Shown: piece by piece, positions 11,901 through 23,451 of the stretch | Layout: each line of letters starts with the position of its first letter | How positions within the stretch are numbered: the stretch's first letter is position 1 | Assembly: GCF_004379255.2 (NCBI RefSeq) | Contig: NC_056046.1 | Coordinates: 14,632,001-14,696,000, forward strand | Direction of reading: 5' to 3' | Length of the DNA: 64,000 nt | From: Salvia splendens | Lineage: Eukaryota; Streptophyta; Magnoliopsida; Lamiales; Lamiaceae | Translations under genes and position numbers: made by a program | The notes under the pieces: model-generated | Seen by the model: the letters and a program-made list of their open reading frames with translations, nothing else | Told to the model about the DNA's origin: nothing | Database searches by the model: none

Positions 11901-14900
11901 CTCGTCAAGACCTGCCCGAAGTGCCAAATCCATGCAAATATCCCAAAGATGCCGCAGACCGATCTATCCACTATGCAGAGCCCTTGGCCTTTCATGCAAT
12001 GGGGCATAGACATAGTGGGACCACTTCCTCAAGCTCCTCGGCAAATGAAATTCCTAATCGTTGCCGTGGACTACTTTACGAAGTGGGTGGAAGCTGAGCC
12101 ATTAGCTACGATAACGAGCTCGAAGGCATTGGATTTCGTCTGGAAGAACATAGTGTGCCGATTCGGCATACCCCACATCCTCATCTCGGATAACGGGACT
12201 CAGTTCACCGACAAGACGTTCAAGAATTGGTGCCAAGAGCTGAATATTCAACAGCGGTTCACTTCGGTCTCTCATCCACAAGCAAACGGACAAACGGAGG
12301 TAACAAATCGTATCCTGGTGAAAGGGTTAAAAGCTCGGTTAGAACAAGCCAAAGGACAATGGGTAGAAAATCTCCCTCAAGTCCTATGGTCCTACCGAAC
12401 TACACCCACAACCTCCAACGGTGAAACTCCGTACAGCCTTGTGTACGGCACTGAAGCCGTAATTCCGGTGGAGATCGGCGTACCCAGTCCCCGAACTCTA
12501 AATTTCTCCCCAGAAATGAATGACGACGGACTGAGAGCTGAGCTAGATCTTGCCGAAGAAAGAAGAGAATTGGCATGCATAAAAGCAGCCAAGTACAAGG
12601 AGCAAGTAGCCCGGTATTACAACCAAAGGGTGAAGAAGCTGCAATTTCAAGTGGGAGATCTCGTCCTGAGAAACAACGAAGTAAGCCGAGCAGAAAAGCT
12701 GGGCAAGCTCGAACCCACATGGGAAGGTCCGTATCGGGTGTCAGAAGTCCTCGGCAAAGGGTCTTACAAATTGGCTCACATGTCAGGAGAACAGGTACCC
12801 CGAACATGGCACATTTCCAACCTCAAGAAGTTCCATTTGTAAGAGACAGTCCGGTCAGTCAGTCAGTCAGTCTTATGTGCTTTCCTTGTTTTTTATTTGC
12901 TCTCTTTGCTCTCTTTGCCTATGTGCGTTTTTGTTTGTCTTACGTGCGTTGTGTCTATCTATGTGAGTGTCGTCTCTTACAAATGTAACTGAGGTATCTT
13001 GTTCTTCGAAGGCTGATCCCCTTTTTAGAACATATACAAGCCCACGATTGTGAGTCAAAGCTTCTACAGAAGATACAAGACCACAATTCAGCTTAAACAA
13101 GCAGTTCGTCTGAAACGAGCTGCAATAAGCCAACGATTGTGAAGTCCAAGCTTCTAAAGAGGATACAAGACCACAATTCGGCTTAAGAATCAAGCACTTC
13201 GTCTGAAACGAACTGCAACAAAAGTCTGATTCTCGCGATAAAACTTGCCTGAATTACGACTAGGGAAAGTCCGATCCACGCGATAAAACTCGCCGAATTA
13301 GGACAAGGGAAAGTCCGATCCCCAAATTAGGACAGCGGAAAGTCCGATCCGAGCGATAAAGCTCGCCAAATTAGGACACCAGACGAGTCCGGTCAAAGAT
13401 GTTTATTTCATCAGACCAAAGACGAGTCCGGTCAAAGATGTTTATTTCATCAGACCAAAGACGAGTCCGGTCAAAGATGTTTATTTCATCAGACCAAAGA
13501 CGAGTCCGGTCAAAGATGTTTATTTCATCAGACCAAAGACGAGTCCGGTCAAAGATGTTTATTTCATCAGACCAAAGACGAGTCCGGTCAAAGATGTTTA
13601 TTTCATCAGACCAAAGACGAGTCCGGTCAAAGATGTTTATTTCATCAGACCAAAGACGAGTCCGGTCAAAGATGTTTATTTCATCAGACCAAAGACGAGT
13701 CCGGTCAAAGATGTTTATTTCATCAGACCACAGACGAGTCCGATCAAAGAGGTTTATTTCGTCAAGACCAAGGACCAAGTCTGGTCAAAGAAGAGTTCAC
13801 TTCATAAGACCAAAGACAAACATCAACTTACCCCGTACCTTTATCCAGAATGCCGAAGTGATTCACTTCGCTTTTCGGGGGGGGTAGTGATGGAGTACGT
13901 ACTAAACAAGCCAGCACAAAGCCCAAGAAAGAGTATCAGTTCGGCATGACCAAAGAGTTCGGCTAAGAGTTCGGTTCGGCACAACCAAAGAGTTCGGCCT
14001 CAGCCTACAGCTCGGTAAAAGCCAACCATTCAAGCTCTGCCCTCAGGTCGGCATCAAGCTCTACTCTCAGATCGGCAAAAGCTGCTCGGCAATAGTTCAG
14101 CAGTTCGGTCTCAGCATCGGCAAAAGCTGCTCGGCAATACCGAACTGGGAGACACGATCTATCCAGTGGTGGACCCATGCAGCCTCCACGACATCCACGA
14201 CATCCACGACATAATTACTGATGATGTAAGCCACCGCCTAGTTAGTGGCCATGCAGGATCTCATGACCTCCGTGACCTCCACGACTTAAGGTGGTGATGC
14301 AAGCCACGATCTCAGTTCAATACATAAATAGAACTTAGATCTGGTAGAAAAAAGGTTAAGCTCTCTAGAGATAAAACACCATATAGCAAGTTTGTATTTG
14401 TAAGCTGTAGAAATCAGATCAAGCAATACAACTCTGCCCTCTTTTCTTCCCGTGGACGTAGATTTACCTCAGTAAATCGAACCACGTAATTCTCTGTGTC
14501 GTAATTTATTTTTACGAGCATTCATCATCATCGAAAATTCGCAGCTCCATCACATATATAGCTAGGAATGTGATCCACATTGATTAAACTATATACATTA
14601 AAGTAGCAAACGCTGATTGTGGGTAAATAATCATATGATAATAAGTCATAGGCACCATCTCCAACTAAAATAATCTCAAAACTTAATCCTAGATAGATAA
14701 TCATATGATAATGAGTCATAACAACCGAATGACATTAAATGGATTGGAACTCTCAGATATTGCTAAAGCTCTTGATAATTTTTACAAAACAGTATGGGAT
14801 AACTTTGTTGATTAGTATCCAAATGAAGGAATTCAAACTATAATCCCAGTGACGAAGATAATAATACCCAATCATGTATCGGATATTGCAGGTTCTATCG

Positions 14901-15083
14901 GAGATTAGACCGTACCTCTCAGGCACAGGCGGTGGAGAATTGGAGCTCGTTCATATCAACGACCTTGTCGTAAAGGTTAGACTAAGCGGACCTGCAGCTG
15001 GCGTGATGACAGTTCGTGTAGCCCTCACACAGAAATTGAGAGAAAAAATACCAGTCATTGCAGCTGTGCAGTTGGTAGACTAA
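5957..15083 (+). CDS. NFU: NifU-like iron-sulfur scaffold protein, chloroplastic
   Basis: Four exons join in frame: 5957-6037, 6110-6206, 6395-6681 and 14892-15083, giving 218 residues. Plastid NFU proteins assemble Fe-S clusters and pass them to stromal apoproteins such as photosystem I subunits. Residues 1-60 are rich in basic and hydroxylated residues and fit a transit peptide. The first NifU domain (about 66-140) has the cluster-binding GACGSCPSS motif with Cys108 and Cys111. The second domain (about 156-218) keeps the fold sequence [12 protein letters not shown] but lacks both cysteines, the arrangement of Arabidopsis plastid NFU1-3. I cannot tell NFU2 from NFU3. Intron 3 is 8.2 kb because a gypsy element is inserted there in the same orientation. 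The splice sites around it (GTAAGC at 6682, TTGCAG before 14892) are intact, so the gene is probably still functional. Confidence 0.9.
6723..7387 (+). repeat. 5' LTR of the Tat element
   Basis: 665 bp from TGATGG to CCATCA. The upstream half is crowded with AGTTCGGC / GCTCGGC motifs and has a three-fold CCACGACAT repeat near 7021-7047, which could act as promoter-proximal enhancer repeats. The 3' copy at 13888 appears identical. Confidence 0.95.
7389..7406 (+). other. primer-binding site of the Tat element
   Basis: TGGCGCCGTCTGTGGGAA begins two bases inside the 5' LTR boundary. The TGG start pairs with a tRNA CCA end. The first ten bases fit tRNA-Asp and the rest fits less well, so the primer tRNA is tentative. 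Confidence 0.75.
7464..9545 (+). CDS. Tat element Gag-protease polyprotein
   Basis: 693 codons encoding the capsid precursor and the aspartic protease. A basic, Ser/Arg-rich N-terminus is followed by a retrotransposon Gag domain (about residues 165-300, around RRWFDSL). A zinc-knuckle-like cluster begins at Cys416 ([14 protein letters not shown]), and the protease has its active site DTGAS at residue 560. The frame ends in a single TAG at 9543-9545. Pol continues in the same frame, and the stop is followed by CAATCA, which fits the UAG-CARYYA readthrough consensus known from tobamoviruses. Occasional readthrough would therefore give a Gag-Pro-Pol fusion. No inactivating mutation is seen. Confidence 0.94.
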   Translation: MHTRSHNTRASVRDNHEEANPAAHRPGKQPREKSVSSSHEEGTSRSRSHRTESSQQPDLNEAVKLFLAEKQEEFLTFLQKSQQPEKTTADSPSSSRHESHYRSSNVSSRRKNPQPRHVPVPLRYRNHRRTPSPPYQRDIGFAMYGALKTPFSDDITRTPLPRNYRTPSMTYDGLEDPHDFLGRYQYNMANQGLNEVHMCKLFPELLIGNARRWFDSLTQGSIRSYRDLMDAFHRRFFQKAEARITSAQLLSIRQGRDEKISDFLTRFHKECLQVDNLNDLLVISAFQNGILPGALYRKLVECSPQTAQEMWDIADQFSRADEADRRKRSLDSSSRGDEKKPDHSDQRFPRRTPFERIQRAPVQGRLGPRLNPEKPPAQFVPLNKSRTEIFELHSDMFEKPKRMTKSAARRPQDQYCSFHQAHGHDTEECRNLAAGIDALVKTGTLKKYQSKQPKKNKRQRGANCNPQDPKRHEDPENDDEPQYDGVIQTIDALPAGKTKSSLKAERRGSNQEEPTHKRLKKDEVITFSDADPVPAISPHQDAIVIQAGVANKLIHRVFVDTGASVSVLFKECFDKMELDPARLSPAPIPLKSFAQEDTRPEGIISLPITVGKAPTSSSTMIEFFVVKARSPYNIILGRDWLNTVRAVCSTYHLTIKIPTKGGIAVIRGDQKRARECLQIALRSAEQSVRHHQA
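9579..12842 (+). CDS. Tat element Pol polyprotein: RT, two RNases H, integrase
   Basis: The first ATG of this in-frame continuation gives 1087 residues. If the upstream UAG is read through, translation instead runs on from Gag-Pro. Reverse transcriptase has YVDD at 229-232. A gypsy RNase H follows (about 370-490), then a second RNase H of the archaeal-like type starting FVDGAS at Asp531, the hallmark of the Tat lineage. Integrase has an HHCC zinc region (about 735-780) and catalytic Asp811, Asp871 and Glu907, the last two separated by 35 residues. A GPY/F-like region lies near the C-terminus. All catalytic residues are present, so the enzyme set looks functional. Confidence 0.94.
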   Translation: MTEVTPGPNSMTVQLYEDDPSRTVKIGFAGTPLLREKTIQLLKEYKDVFAWSPLDMTGVPPEVITHRLNIDPSIRPVKQKQRLFAAERNQVIHDEVRQLLKADVLFEVKYPSWVANPVMIKKKEGGWRMCIDFTDLNKHCPKDCYPLPNIDKKVEALIGFEIFCFLDLYKGYHQVLMDDSDAPKTAFITDFGIFAYKKMPFGLKNAGATYQRMVDKLFRHLIGKQVEVYVDDIVVKSKSTSEYEDHLKSTLNVLKKANLKLNPQKCTFLVDSGKFLGCWVSKDGLKANPSKVQVIQNMAMPKSIHDVQRLTGCLAALNRFLSQAAEKQLPFFKVLKKAPKFEWGAEQKKAFDELKSYLAELPILSAPTEAEVILLYLAASDQTISAVLVREECLKQFPIYFTSRALRGPETRYQPLEKIALALVNAARRLRPYFYAHKVRVLTDLPLRQVLTKPEASGRIAKWAIELGEHSIEYLPRKAIKGQALADFLAEAKFDQAIPVIAEQKNSANAELAQPLESEEEPPDCWSGFVDGASNKTGSGAGILLIAPDGHEVTYSLRFLFPTTNNEAEYEALLAGLQLAQSLLVKSLKVHCDSQIIVNHMLGTSEARDERMKKYLDKAQSISRSFSYFRIIRVPRAENSRADTLSKLASDPSSKAEELMHRSIDEAEVHSVSSSPNWMTPILQYLDQGQLPEDRREARKITCRALRYELHEGVLFRKSYLQPLLRCVGPEETDYILREVHEGSCGSHIGARALAKKVLRWGYYWPTLVQEAVQLVKTCPKCQIHANIPKMPQTDLSTMQSPWPFMQWGIDIVGPLPQAPRQMKFLIVAVDYFTKWVEAEPLATITSSKALDFVWKNIVCRFGIPHILISDNGTQFTDKTFKNWCQELNIQQRFTSVSHPQANGQTEVTNRILVKGLKARLEQAKGQWVENLPQVLWSYRTTPTTSNGETPYSLVYGTEAVIPVEIGVPSPRTLNFSPEMNDDGLRAELDLAEERRELACIKAAKYKEQVARYYNQRVKKLQFQVGDLVLRNNEVSRAEKLGKLEPTWEGPYRVSEVLGKGSYKLAHMSGEQVPRTWHISNLKKFHL
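13383..13776 (+). repeat. 39-bp tandem array, about ten copies
   Basis: The unit contains GACGAGTCCGGTCAAAGATG followed by TTTATTTCATCAGACCAAA. The first eight or nine copies are essentially identical and the last two diverge. Because 39 is a multiple of three, both strands stay open and give repetitive peptides, which I do not regard as genes. Confidence 0.95.
13876..13887 (+). other. polypurine tract of the Tat element
   Basis: GGGGGGGGTAG lies directly before the 3' LTR, the usual site of plus-strand priming. Confidence 0.8.
13888..14552 (+). repeat. 3' LTR of the Tat element
   Basis: 665 bp, no difference found from the 5' LTR. It is followed by the second CATAT target copy at 14553-14557. 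The remaining 334 bp of NFU intron 3 lie between it and exon 4. Confidence 0.95.
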
Positions 15084-15733
15084 AGAGTTATGGAAGAAAC
15101 CAAATTAAGCAGAGAGAATTTGTGATTCTATTTCTCACACAAGTTTTTTAATATTCTTTGGAAAAGCTATGTACACTAGACTAGTGATACAAATGTATAT
15201 TTTCTCTACTGAAACTGAATTCTTCTTATTGACTGTTGAGCTTTGTTGATTTATATTGAGGAAAATCATGCTCGAAAGGTTCATTTAGTAGCTTTAGAGC
15301 TTACCTACTTACCCCCACAAATTAGCAACTATTAATGCGATATTGATACGATCATTATGAGAAAAATTTACAGAATTTACAAGTGCACTTTAGTAGAAGC
15401 AAACTTACTATACTCTTGTAATTTTTGATGTAAAATATAACTCATGATATACAAAATTTATCAAAATACATCCATCATTATAATCTTTATGATCGATTAG
15501 ATGAAAGAATAATCAAGCCAAGCCCTTCATCTCACAAAATTTTCGCAAAACCAAAAAAAAAACGATTATTTACAGTTTAGAGCTGCTGAATTCCAAAAAG
15601 ATGAGTTTTTTTATTGTGATTGATATCTCAAATACCTAAATTGGATAGTGTAGCTTGCAACTCAGCCAAGTCAATTTCTTCTGCTTTCAATTAATTTGAG
15701 AGAGAGAGAGAGAGAGGGGAAAATCAAATTCAG
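15084..15733. promoter_or_regulatory. NFU 3' end and PLSP1 promoter region
   Basis: 650 bp between two head-to-tail genes. It must hold the NFU 3' UTR and the promoter of the next gene. A (GA)n run at 15698-15716, just before the PLSP1 start, is likely 5' leader. No mobile element or RNA gene is seen. Confidence 0.5.
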
Positions 15734-18403
<2,670 letters not shown>

Positions 18404-20946
18404 AAGTGCGATTCTAAGATTGTTATTTAATTAGATATTGGTGAAACTAATTCTTGTCTCTAAAGAGACCTCCATTCATTCTGTTTTATCTTAAAAAAAG
18501 ATAGGTCTAAGTTTTGTACACCTGATTGCAATGTGCAACCACTCTATTTGTAGATTAATAAATTCGAATATGTATCATTCTAATTGAAATCTTAATTAAG
18601 ACCTATTTAGTTGTAATTAATCCAGCCAACCATATTCAAAGAGTGACTGCTGAGTTCAGCTTAATGCACCATACTTGTATTAAAAACAAAAGGCAAATTG
18701 CCACAAGATCAAAATGTGGAACTACCTATCTATCTCAAAAGCAACATAAAATGTTCCGAAATTCATGATATAAAACAACAAACTAACTTTTTTAGAAAAG
18801 AACAACAAACTAATTACATTAGTTCTCTAATTTAATAAATGTTGATGCACACATTGAAAATTAAAACCATGTTGTAATCTAGTCACTTCCAATAGTATAC
18901 ATGTCTCTCAACAAGAAGAGAAATACACTAGAAAAAGTTTTCCATTCTAACAAAGTTCATTGGAGAACCGAACAAACACATCATTTCTGAATTATGACTT
19001 TTGTATGTGTCAAATTCAGTTACTTTACCATATTTTTATTTAGGTCCCAACTAAATTGGCAATCATGTTTGGCATTGGCACCTGTTAACACTGTACTAAA
19101 CTTGTTCGAGATTCTTTGATTCATTTTTAGTTATATTTAATTTGTATGGGAATAATTGCGTGAGATGGCCGCACCAAAGTTTTTGCTTTAAGAAATTGAT
19201 TATGTAAGTATATATTACAAAAGTAAATGAGTAAGTATAAAATTTTATACTACAATACTTATAATACGTAATGAATTTGAAACAAGTATAAAAGAAATAG
19301 TGAGATTAATGACATCAAATCATACATGCGGTGGGTGGTCAAATTGAAATCATAAGACACAGAAAAAATAGGATGGTGAAATGAAAGAGAAATATTTTCA
19401 TGGGTATAACAAACTAAAGTGGTTATTGATGTTATGTGGTAGTAATAACTAATAAACGAAGCCTACATGGCTACACATGGAGTTGCTCAAAAAATTTGGC
19501 TACTGCCACCATCAAAAACCAGAATTCATAGCACCCTTTGTTATTAATTTATATATTATAATAATCTATCTATTTATATGATGTATGTAATTTCTACTAT
19601 TTCGACACCAACAACACAACAATGGGCTGTGCTAGATGTTTGGAAATAATTTCATTAGCTAAGAATGAATACGTGTTTGGCACTAAACTATTAAACCAAA
19701 AAAAGTAACTAAATAAAAAACGTCTTGTTGATTGGCTAATTAAACAATTTTAATCACTCTTACAACCTATTACGAAATACTTACATCTCTGACTAACAAC
19801 AGCTAACATTAAGTATATTTAAAATTTTAAACAAATTGTAATTCCAAATTATAGTAGAGTCGTTTAAAATTTGTCATGACATGAATTAATAATTGTCATA
19901 AAAAACGGAATTATATTAATTTGTGTCCAGCTACATCAACTTTGAGTGTTCAACATATGATTTCTTTTTCAAGAAAAAATATGTTTCTTGTGTACAACTA
20001 ATATTATATTTGGAGATGGCAAATTGATTCGCTTATTTGGACAGATAATTCACAACCACGTAATTAATGGTGCTTCATGCATTATAATTTGCTGTTAGTG
20101 AGATCTGATTAGGATGTCATACTTCTTATGTGCACCAGGTTTCAATTATCACTACTCCTATGCTTATTTGGTGGATCTGTTTTTTATATGTTTATATTAT
20201 ACCTTGATGCAATTAAGACCCAATTAAGCAGTTTCAGGGGGACCAGTCCATACCAGTTCTCAGCCTTGAATTTATTTTATAAATATTTTACTACTCCTTG
20301 CTTAGTTCAAACCAATGTTAGTAGAGTCGTGATATATGGTACAATCTCCATGTCATATTACTAAAAATCTCCCAATAAAACAAAATTAATCTCTTTCAAA
20401 TAATTTTGGGCAATTATCTAAGTAACTGAGCACCCCGTGAAAAGTACCTAATGCGCTAAGTCTGAATTTATGGCAATATCGACCAAGTCATGTATACCGG
20501 AGTAGGACCTTATATATCGCGATGATATCCATAACCGGCCTGTTTAGTAAGTCTTAACGGAATTGAAATGAGGATTGTATCCTTGTTAAAGGAGGACAGT
20601 TCATATAATCCAAATCCGCAAGAAATTAAAATAATTGAAATGGGATATATATATTCACAATTAAAGCTTCTTTTCACGTTTCACTTTAACATGCTTGTTG
20701 TAAAAGTATTAGTTTGTCACACTGTTATACATCTAGTAGTGGAATCCATTGATTCAATGCTGTCGTGTTCTTCCATCGCCCCTCTCATTCCCTGACAGAA
20801 ACCAAACTACAACACACAACTCCAAACCAAAATATGTATATATATATATACATAAGGTACACACACACACACTTATACATACATGTATCAATATCATTAA
20901 ACCTTAGAGGAGTTAACATTGAACACAAACACATACACACACAGAG
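18404..20946. other. AT-rich intergenic region, no gene supported
   Basis: 2.5 kb between the signal peptidase and the transporter. Short open frames (for example 20128-20364) lack homology I can recognise. Microsatellites sit at the right end, (TA)n near 20835-20850 and (AC)n near 20860-20872, in the likely transporter promoter or leader. Confidence 0.6.
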
Positions 20947-22735
20947 ATGGATGGTAAATTAGTGAGAAAGCTGAGACCATATTTGGCTGTAATATTGTTG
21001 CAGTTTGGGTATGCAGGTTTAGGTATAATAGCAAAGTCAGCTCTGGACAAGGGAATGAGTCATTACACCTTTGCTGTCTACAGAAATATCGCCGCTGCGG
21101 TTGTTGTAGCACCTTTTGCCTTTGCCTTCGAGAGGTTCGATTCCCATCTTTCTCTTCCTCTCCACTCTCTATATTCAGATCAGATGATACATGTATCAGT
21201 TGAAGCTTACTATTGAGAGTTTATTGGTTTTAAACAGGAAAATCAGGCCAAGAATGACGCTCTCCATTTTCGTCAAAATATTCCTTCTTGCTCTATTGGA
21301 GTAACTACTCTAGCTAGTTCCTTTATGTTAATACTTCCTCCATCTCACCATAAGCAAGACGCTTCCTTTAAGCACTCTTTTTGAGAAAATGATATGAGAA
21401 TGAGGTAAGAAGACAATAATGTAGAGAAACTCTTCTCTATTAAATATCATTTTCTCAAAACGAGTGTTTAAACGTAGCGTCTCGCTTATGGTGGGACTGA
21501 GGGAGTATGATGTTTAAGGTTGCATGTTTTTTTATGTAATACTGTACATGTGCAAGTGCAGGCCTGTGATAGATCAAAACTTGTACTACATTGGGCTGAA
21601 AATCACAACAGCTACATTTGCAGCGGCTATGTGTAACACTGTTCCAGCCCTCACCTTTCTATTAGCATGGCTCATGAGGTACCAATTTTGAACTAAACAA
21701 CACTTGCCAACGTAGAATATAAGGTTTATCAACCCATTCCGACATTGTTGGCACAGGCTCGAAAGCGTGAACGTGAGAAGACTGCACAGCCAGGCAAAGA
21801 TTATGGGAACTATAGTAACTGTAGGTGGAGCAATGATAATGACTATTGTAAAAGGCTCAATTATAGAATTGCCATGGACCAAAGGAAACACCAACTCCAC
21901 ATCTATTGCTCAAGACAATGATCCCCAACAATTTATCAAAGGAGCTATGATGATCGGAGCTGCTTGTGTCTGTTGGTCCTTTTTTTACATTCTACAGGTC
22001 TACATAGATATATCATCCATCATCTTTCATTTTATTTTAATTTTTTTTTTTAATTTTATCTTTGTTTCATTACAGGCGATCACATTGAAGTCGTACCCAG
22101 CTGGACTTTCCCTCACCGGCCTGATATGCATGCTCGGAGCATTGCAAGGGACAGTGCTCACTCTCGTGGTCACGAGAGGCAATGCTCAGATCTGGTCTAT
22201 TGGATGGGACACCACACTTCTAGCTTCTGTTTACTCTGTAAGAACACAATGGATATGCATTTTTCTGCACCTTATAAACTAATTGTTTATAATAACTTTT
22301 TGACAAGTGTGTGTGTGTGTGTGTAGGGGCTGATCTGTTCTGGAGTTGGCTACTATGTATCAGGAGTGATCATGAAGGAGAAAGGCCCTGTTTTTGTTAC
22401 TTCATTCAATCCTCTAAACATGGTGATTGTTGCAGTCATGAGTTCTTTCATCCTCGCAGAGCAGCTCAACGTTGGGAAGTACGTAATTTTGGTATTCCAA
22501 TTTTACCAGGGTTTATCTGGGAAATCTAACTTGTATGCTAAAAGAGGGGTGATGAAAATGCAGGGTAACAGGAGCCACGGTGATTGTAATTGGGCTGTAT
22601 CTAGTTATATGGGGGAAGACACGAGATCAGAGCATATCGACCTATCCTCAGTCGGAGCTTAACCATCAATCACTAGAGAATCAGACCTCCAACACGATTG
22701 TCACCAAGGCAATTTCTGGCGACAGTGTTGTTTAA
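20947..22735 (+). CDS. WAT1-related EamA-family transporter
   Basis: Seven exons join in frame: 20947-21134, 21238-21300, 21562-21678, 21757-21997, 22076-22237, 22327-22478 and 22564-22735, giving 364 residues. The family (nodulin MtN21 / UMAMIT, drug/metabolite transporter superfamily) moves amino acids or related small molecules; WAT1 itself exports auxin from the vacuole. The protein shows about ten hydrophobic segments in two EamA halves. Family signatures include the N-terminal PYLAVILLQFGYAG, the DQNLYY loop with TFAAAMCN, and GVGYYVSGVIMKEKGPVFV in the second half. The length fits the family (350-400 residues). Substrate and membrane cannot be told from sequence. Intron 2 holds a Stowaway MITE and intron 5 ends in a (GT)n run directly before the acceptor. 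Confidence 0.92.
21334..21505. mobile_element. Stowaway-like MITE in intron 2 of the WAT1-type gene
   Basis: 172 bp flanked by TA (21332-21333 and 21506-21507). The left end CTTCCTCCATCTCACCATAAGC and right end (GCTTATGGTGGGACTGAGGGAG) are inverted repeats. It lies entirely inside the intron, and splice sites are untouched. Confidence 0.88.
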
Positions 22736-23451
22736 GAGGAACAAGTTTTGTAATAAAATAGATATATACCATATATGTAGATTAAGAAAATAAATACACC
22801 AGGCTTAATCAAACATTTATGGAGAACGTAACAACGAGATTTTCCAGCAACAGTTTTAAGATACTAATGTGACAGAAACGAACATGTTGCTGCTAGAGGT
22901 TCTGCCTACAATAGCTTCAAACAGAAAAACGAGGATTGCAAGATTGCACATCTAAACGACAGAAAATGCTTAGATAGATACGCTGTACCTGATGGAGATC
23001 AGCTCTTCTGATCTACCCAGTTTGCAGATTGTAACAAGAGCTGCATTGAGACAGACATTAATATCTAAACTTAGAAACAGAATATCTAAGTAATCCAAAT
23101 ATTAGATTACTATTGCAATCACAGTGCAAGCACGTGGATTTATGATCCAACCTGGAGAGAAATGTGATGCAAGTCTTCAAGATGTAAAATGGGCACAAAA
23201 TTTTAAGCTAGATGAGGTTAAAGCAGAACAATAGGCATCTAATGATCACTTAAAAGATCTCCCATGAAAGAGGATATGCATTAAATAAAGCTGAACAGTA
23301 CTGTTAAAAACAAGTTACACATCCAAAATACAACATAGATTCACGATCAACAAATCTTATGTTCCAGAGTTGATCGATTCCTACTGTCATTTAGACAAGC
23401 TAGGTGGACAACAGTTAATCAACAGACCTTGATAACATGAAAGATAACATA
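22736..23451. other. 3' regions of two convergent genes
   Basis: The WAT1-type gene ends at 22735 on the plus strand and the TDBD gene ends at 23452 on the minus strand. This 716-bp stretch should hold both 3' UTRs. No element or extra gene is seen. Confidence 0.5.

Larger units (their letters stand above)
12843..13887 (+). repeat. repeat-built 3' untranslated region of the Tat element
   Basis: Between the pol stop and the 3' LTR lie three different tandem families. About 95 bp x 2 lies at 13027-13215 (marked by CCACAATTC and GTCTGAAACGA). About 45 bp x 3-4, partly eroded, lies at 13215-13380 (AAAGTCCGATCC). 39 bp x about 10 lies at 13383-13776. A short CAGTCAGTCAGTC run is at 12855-12870. 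Tandem arrays in the 3' UTR are known for Tat-lineage elements and can seed satellite DNA. A G-rich polypurine tract ends the region. Confidence 0.9.
6723..14552 (+). mobile_element. complete Ty3/gypsy retrotransposon, Tat lineage, in NFU intron 3
   Basis: A full-length 7830-bp element. LTRs of 665 bp (6723-7387 and 13888-14552) look identical on reading them side by side. The flanking target duplication is CATAT (6718-6722 and 14553-14557). A primer-binding site starting TGGCGCC follows the 5' LTR at 7389, and a run of eight G precedes the 3' LTR. Gag-protease and polymerase reading frames are both intact. A second RNase H domain after the normal one marks the plant Tat lineage (relatives of Ogre and Retand). 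The 1-kb 3' untranslated region is made of tandem arrays. Intact frames and matching LTRs point to very recent, possibly still active, transposition. Confidence 0.96.

Noticed and set aside
13383..13776. CRISPR-like direct repeats
   Set aside because: Repeats are contiguous without unique spacers, and the genome is a plant nuclear genome.
13383..13776. Hammerhead ribozyme in the repeat array (CTGATGA on the minus strand)
   Set aside because: CTGATGA is present, but no stem II followed by GAAA and no matching cleavage context is found.
13371..13887. Long repetitive open frames on both strands across the 39-bp array
   Set aside because: The unit length is a multiple of three and the frames follow directly from the repeat. 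It lies in the 3' UTR of the Tat element.
20128..20364. Small open frame of 78 codons with hydrophobic segment
   Set aside because: AT-rich spacer composition, no homology recognised, no splice continuation.
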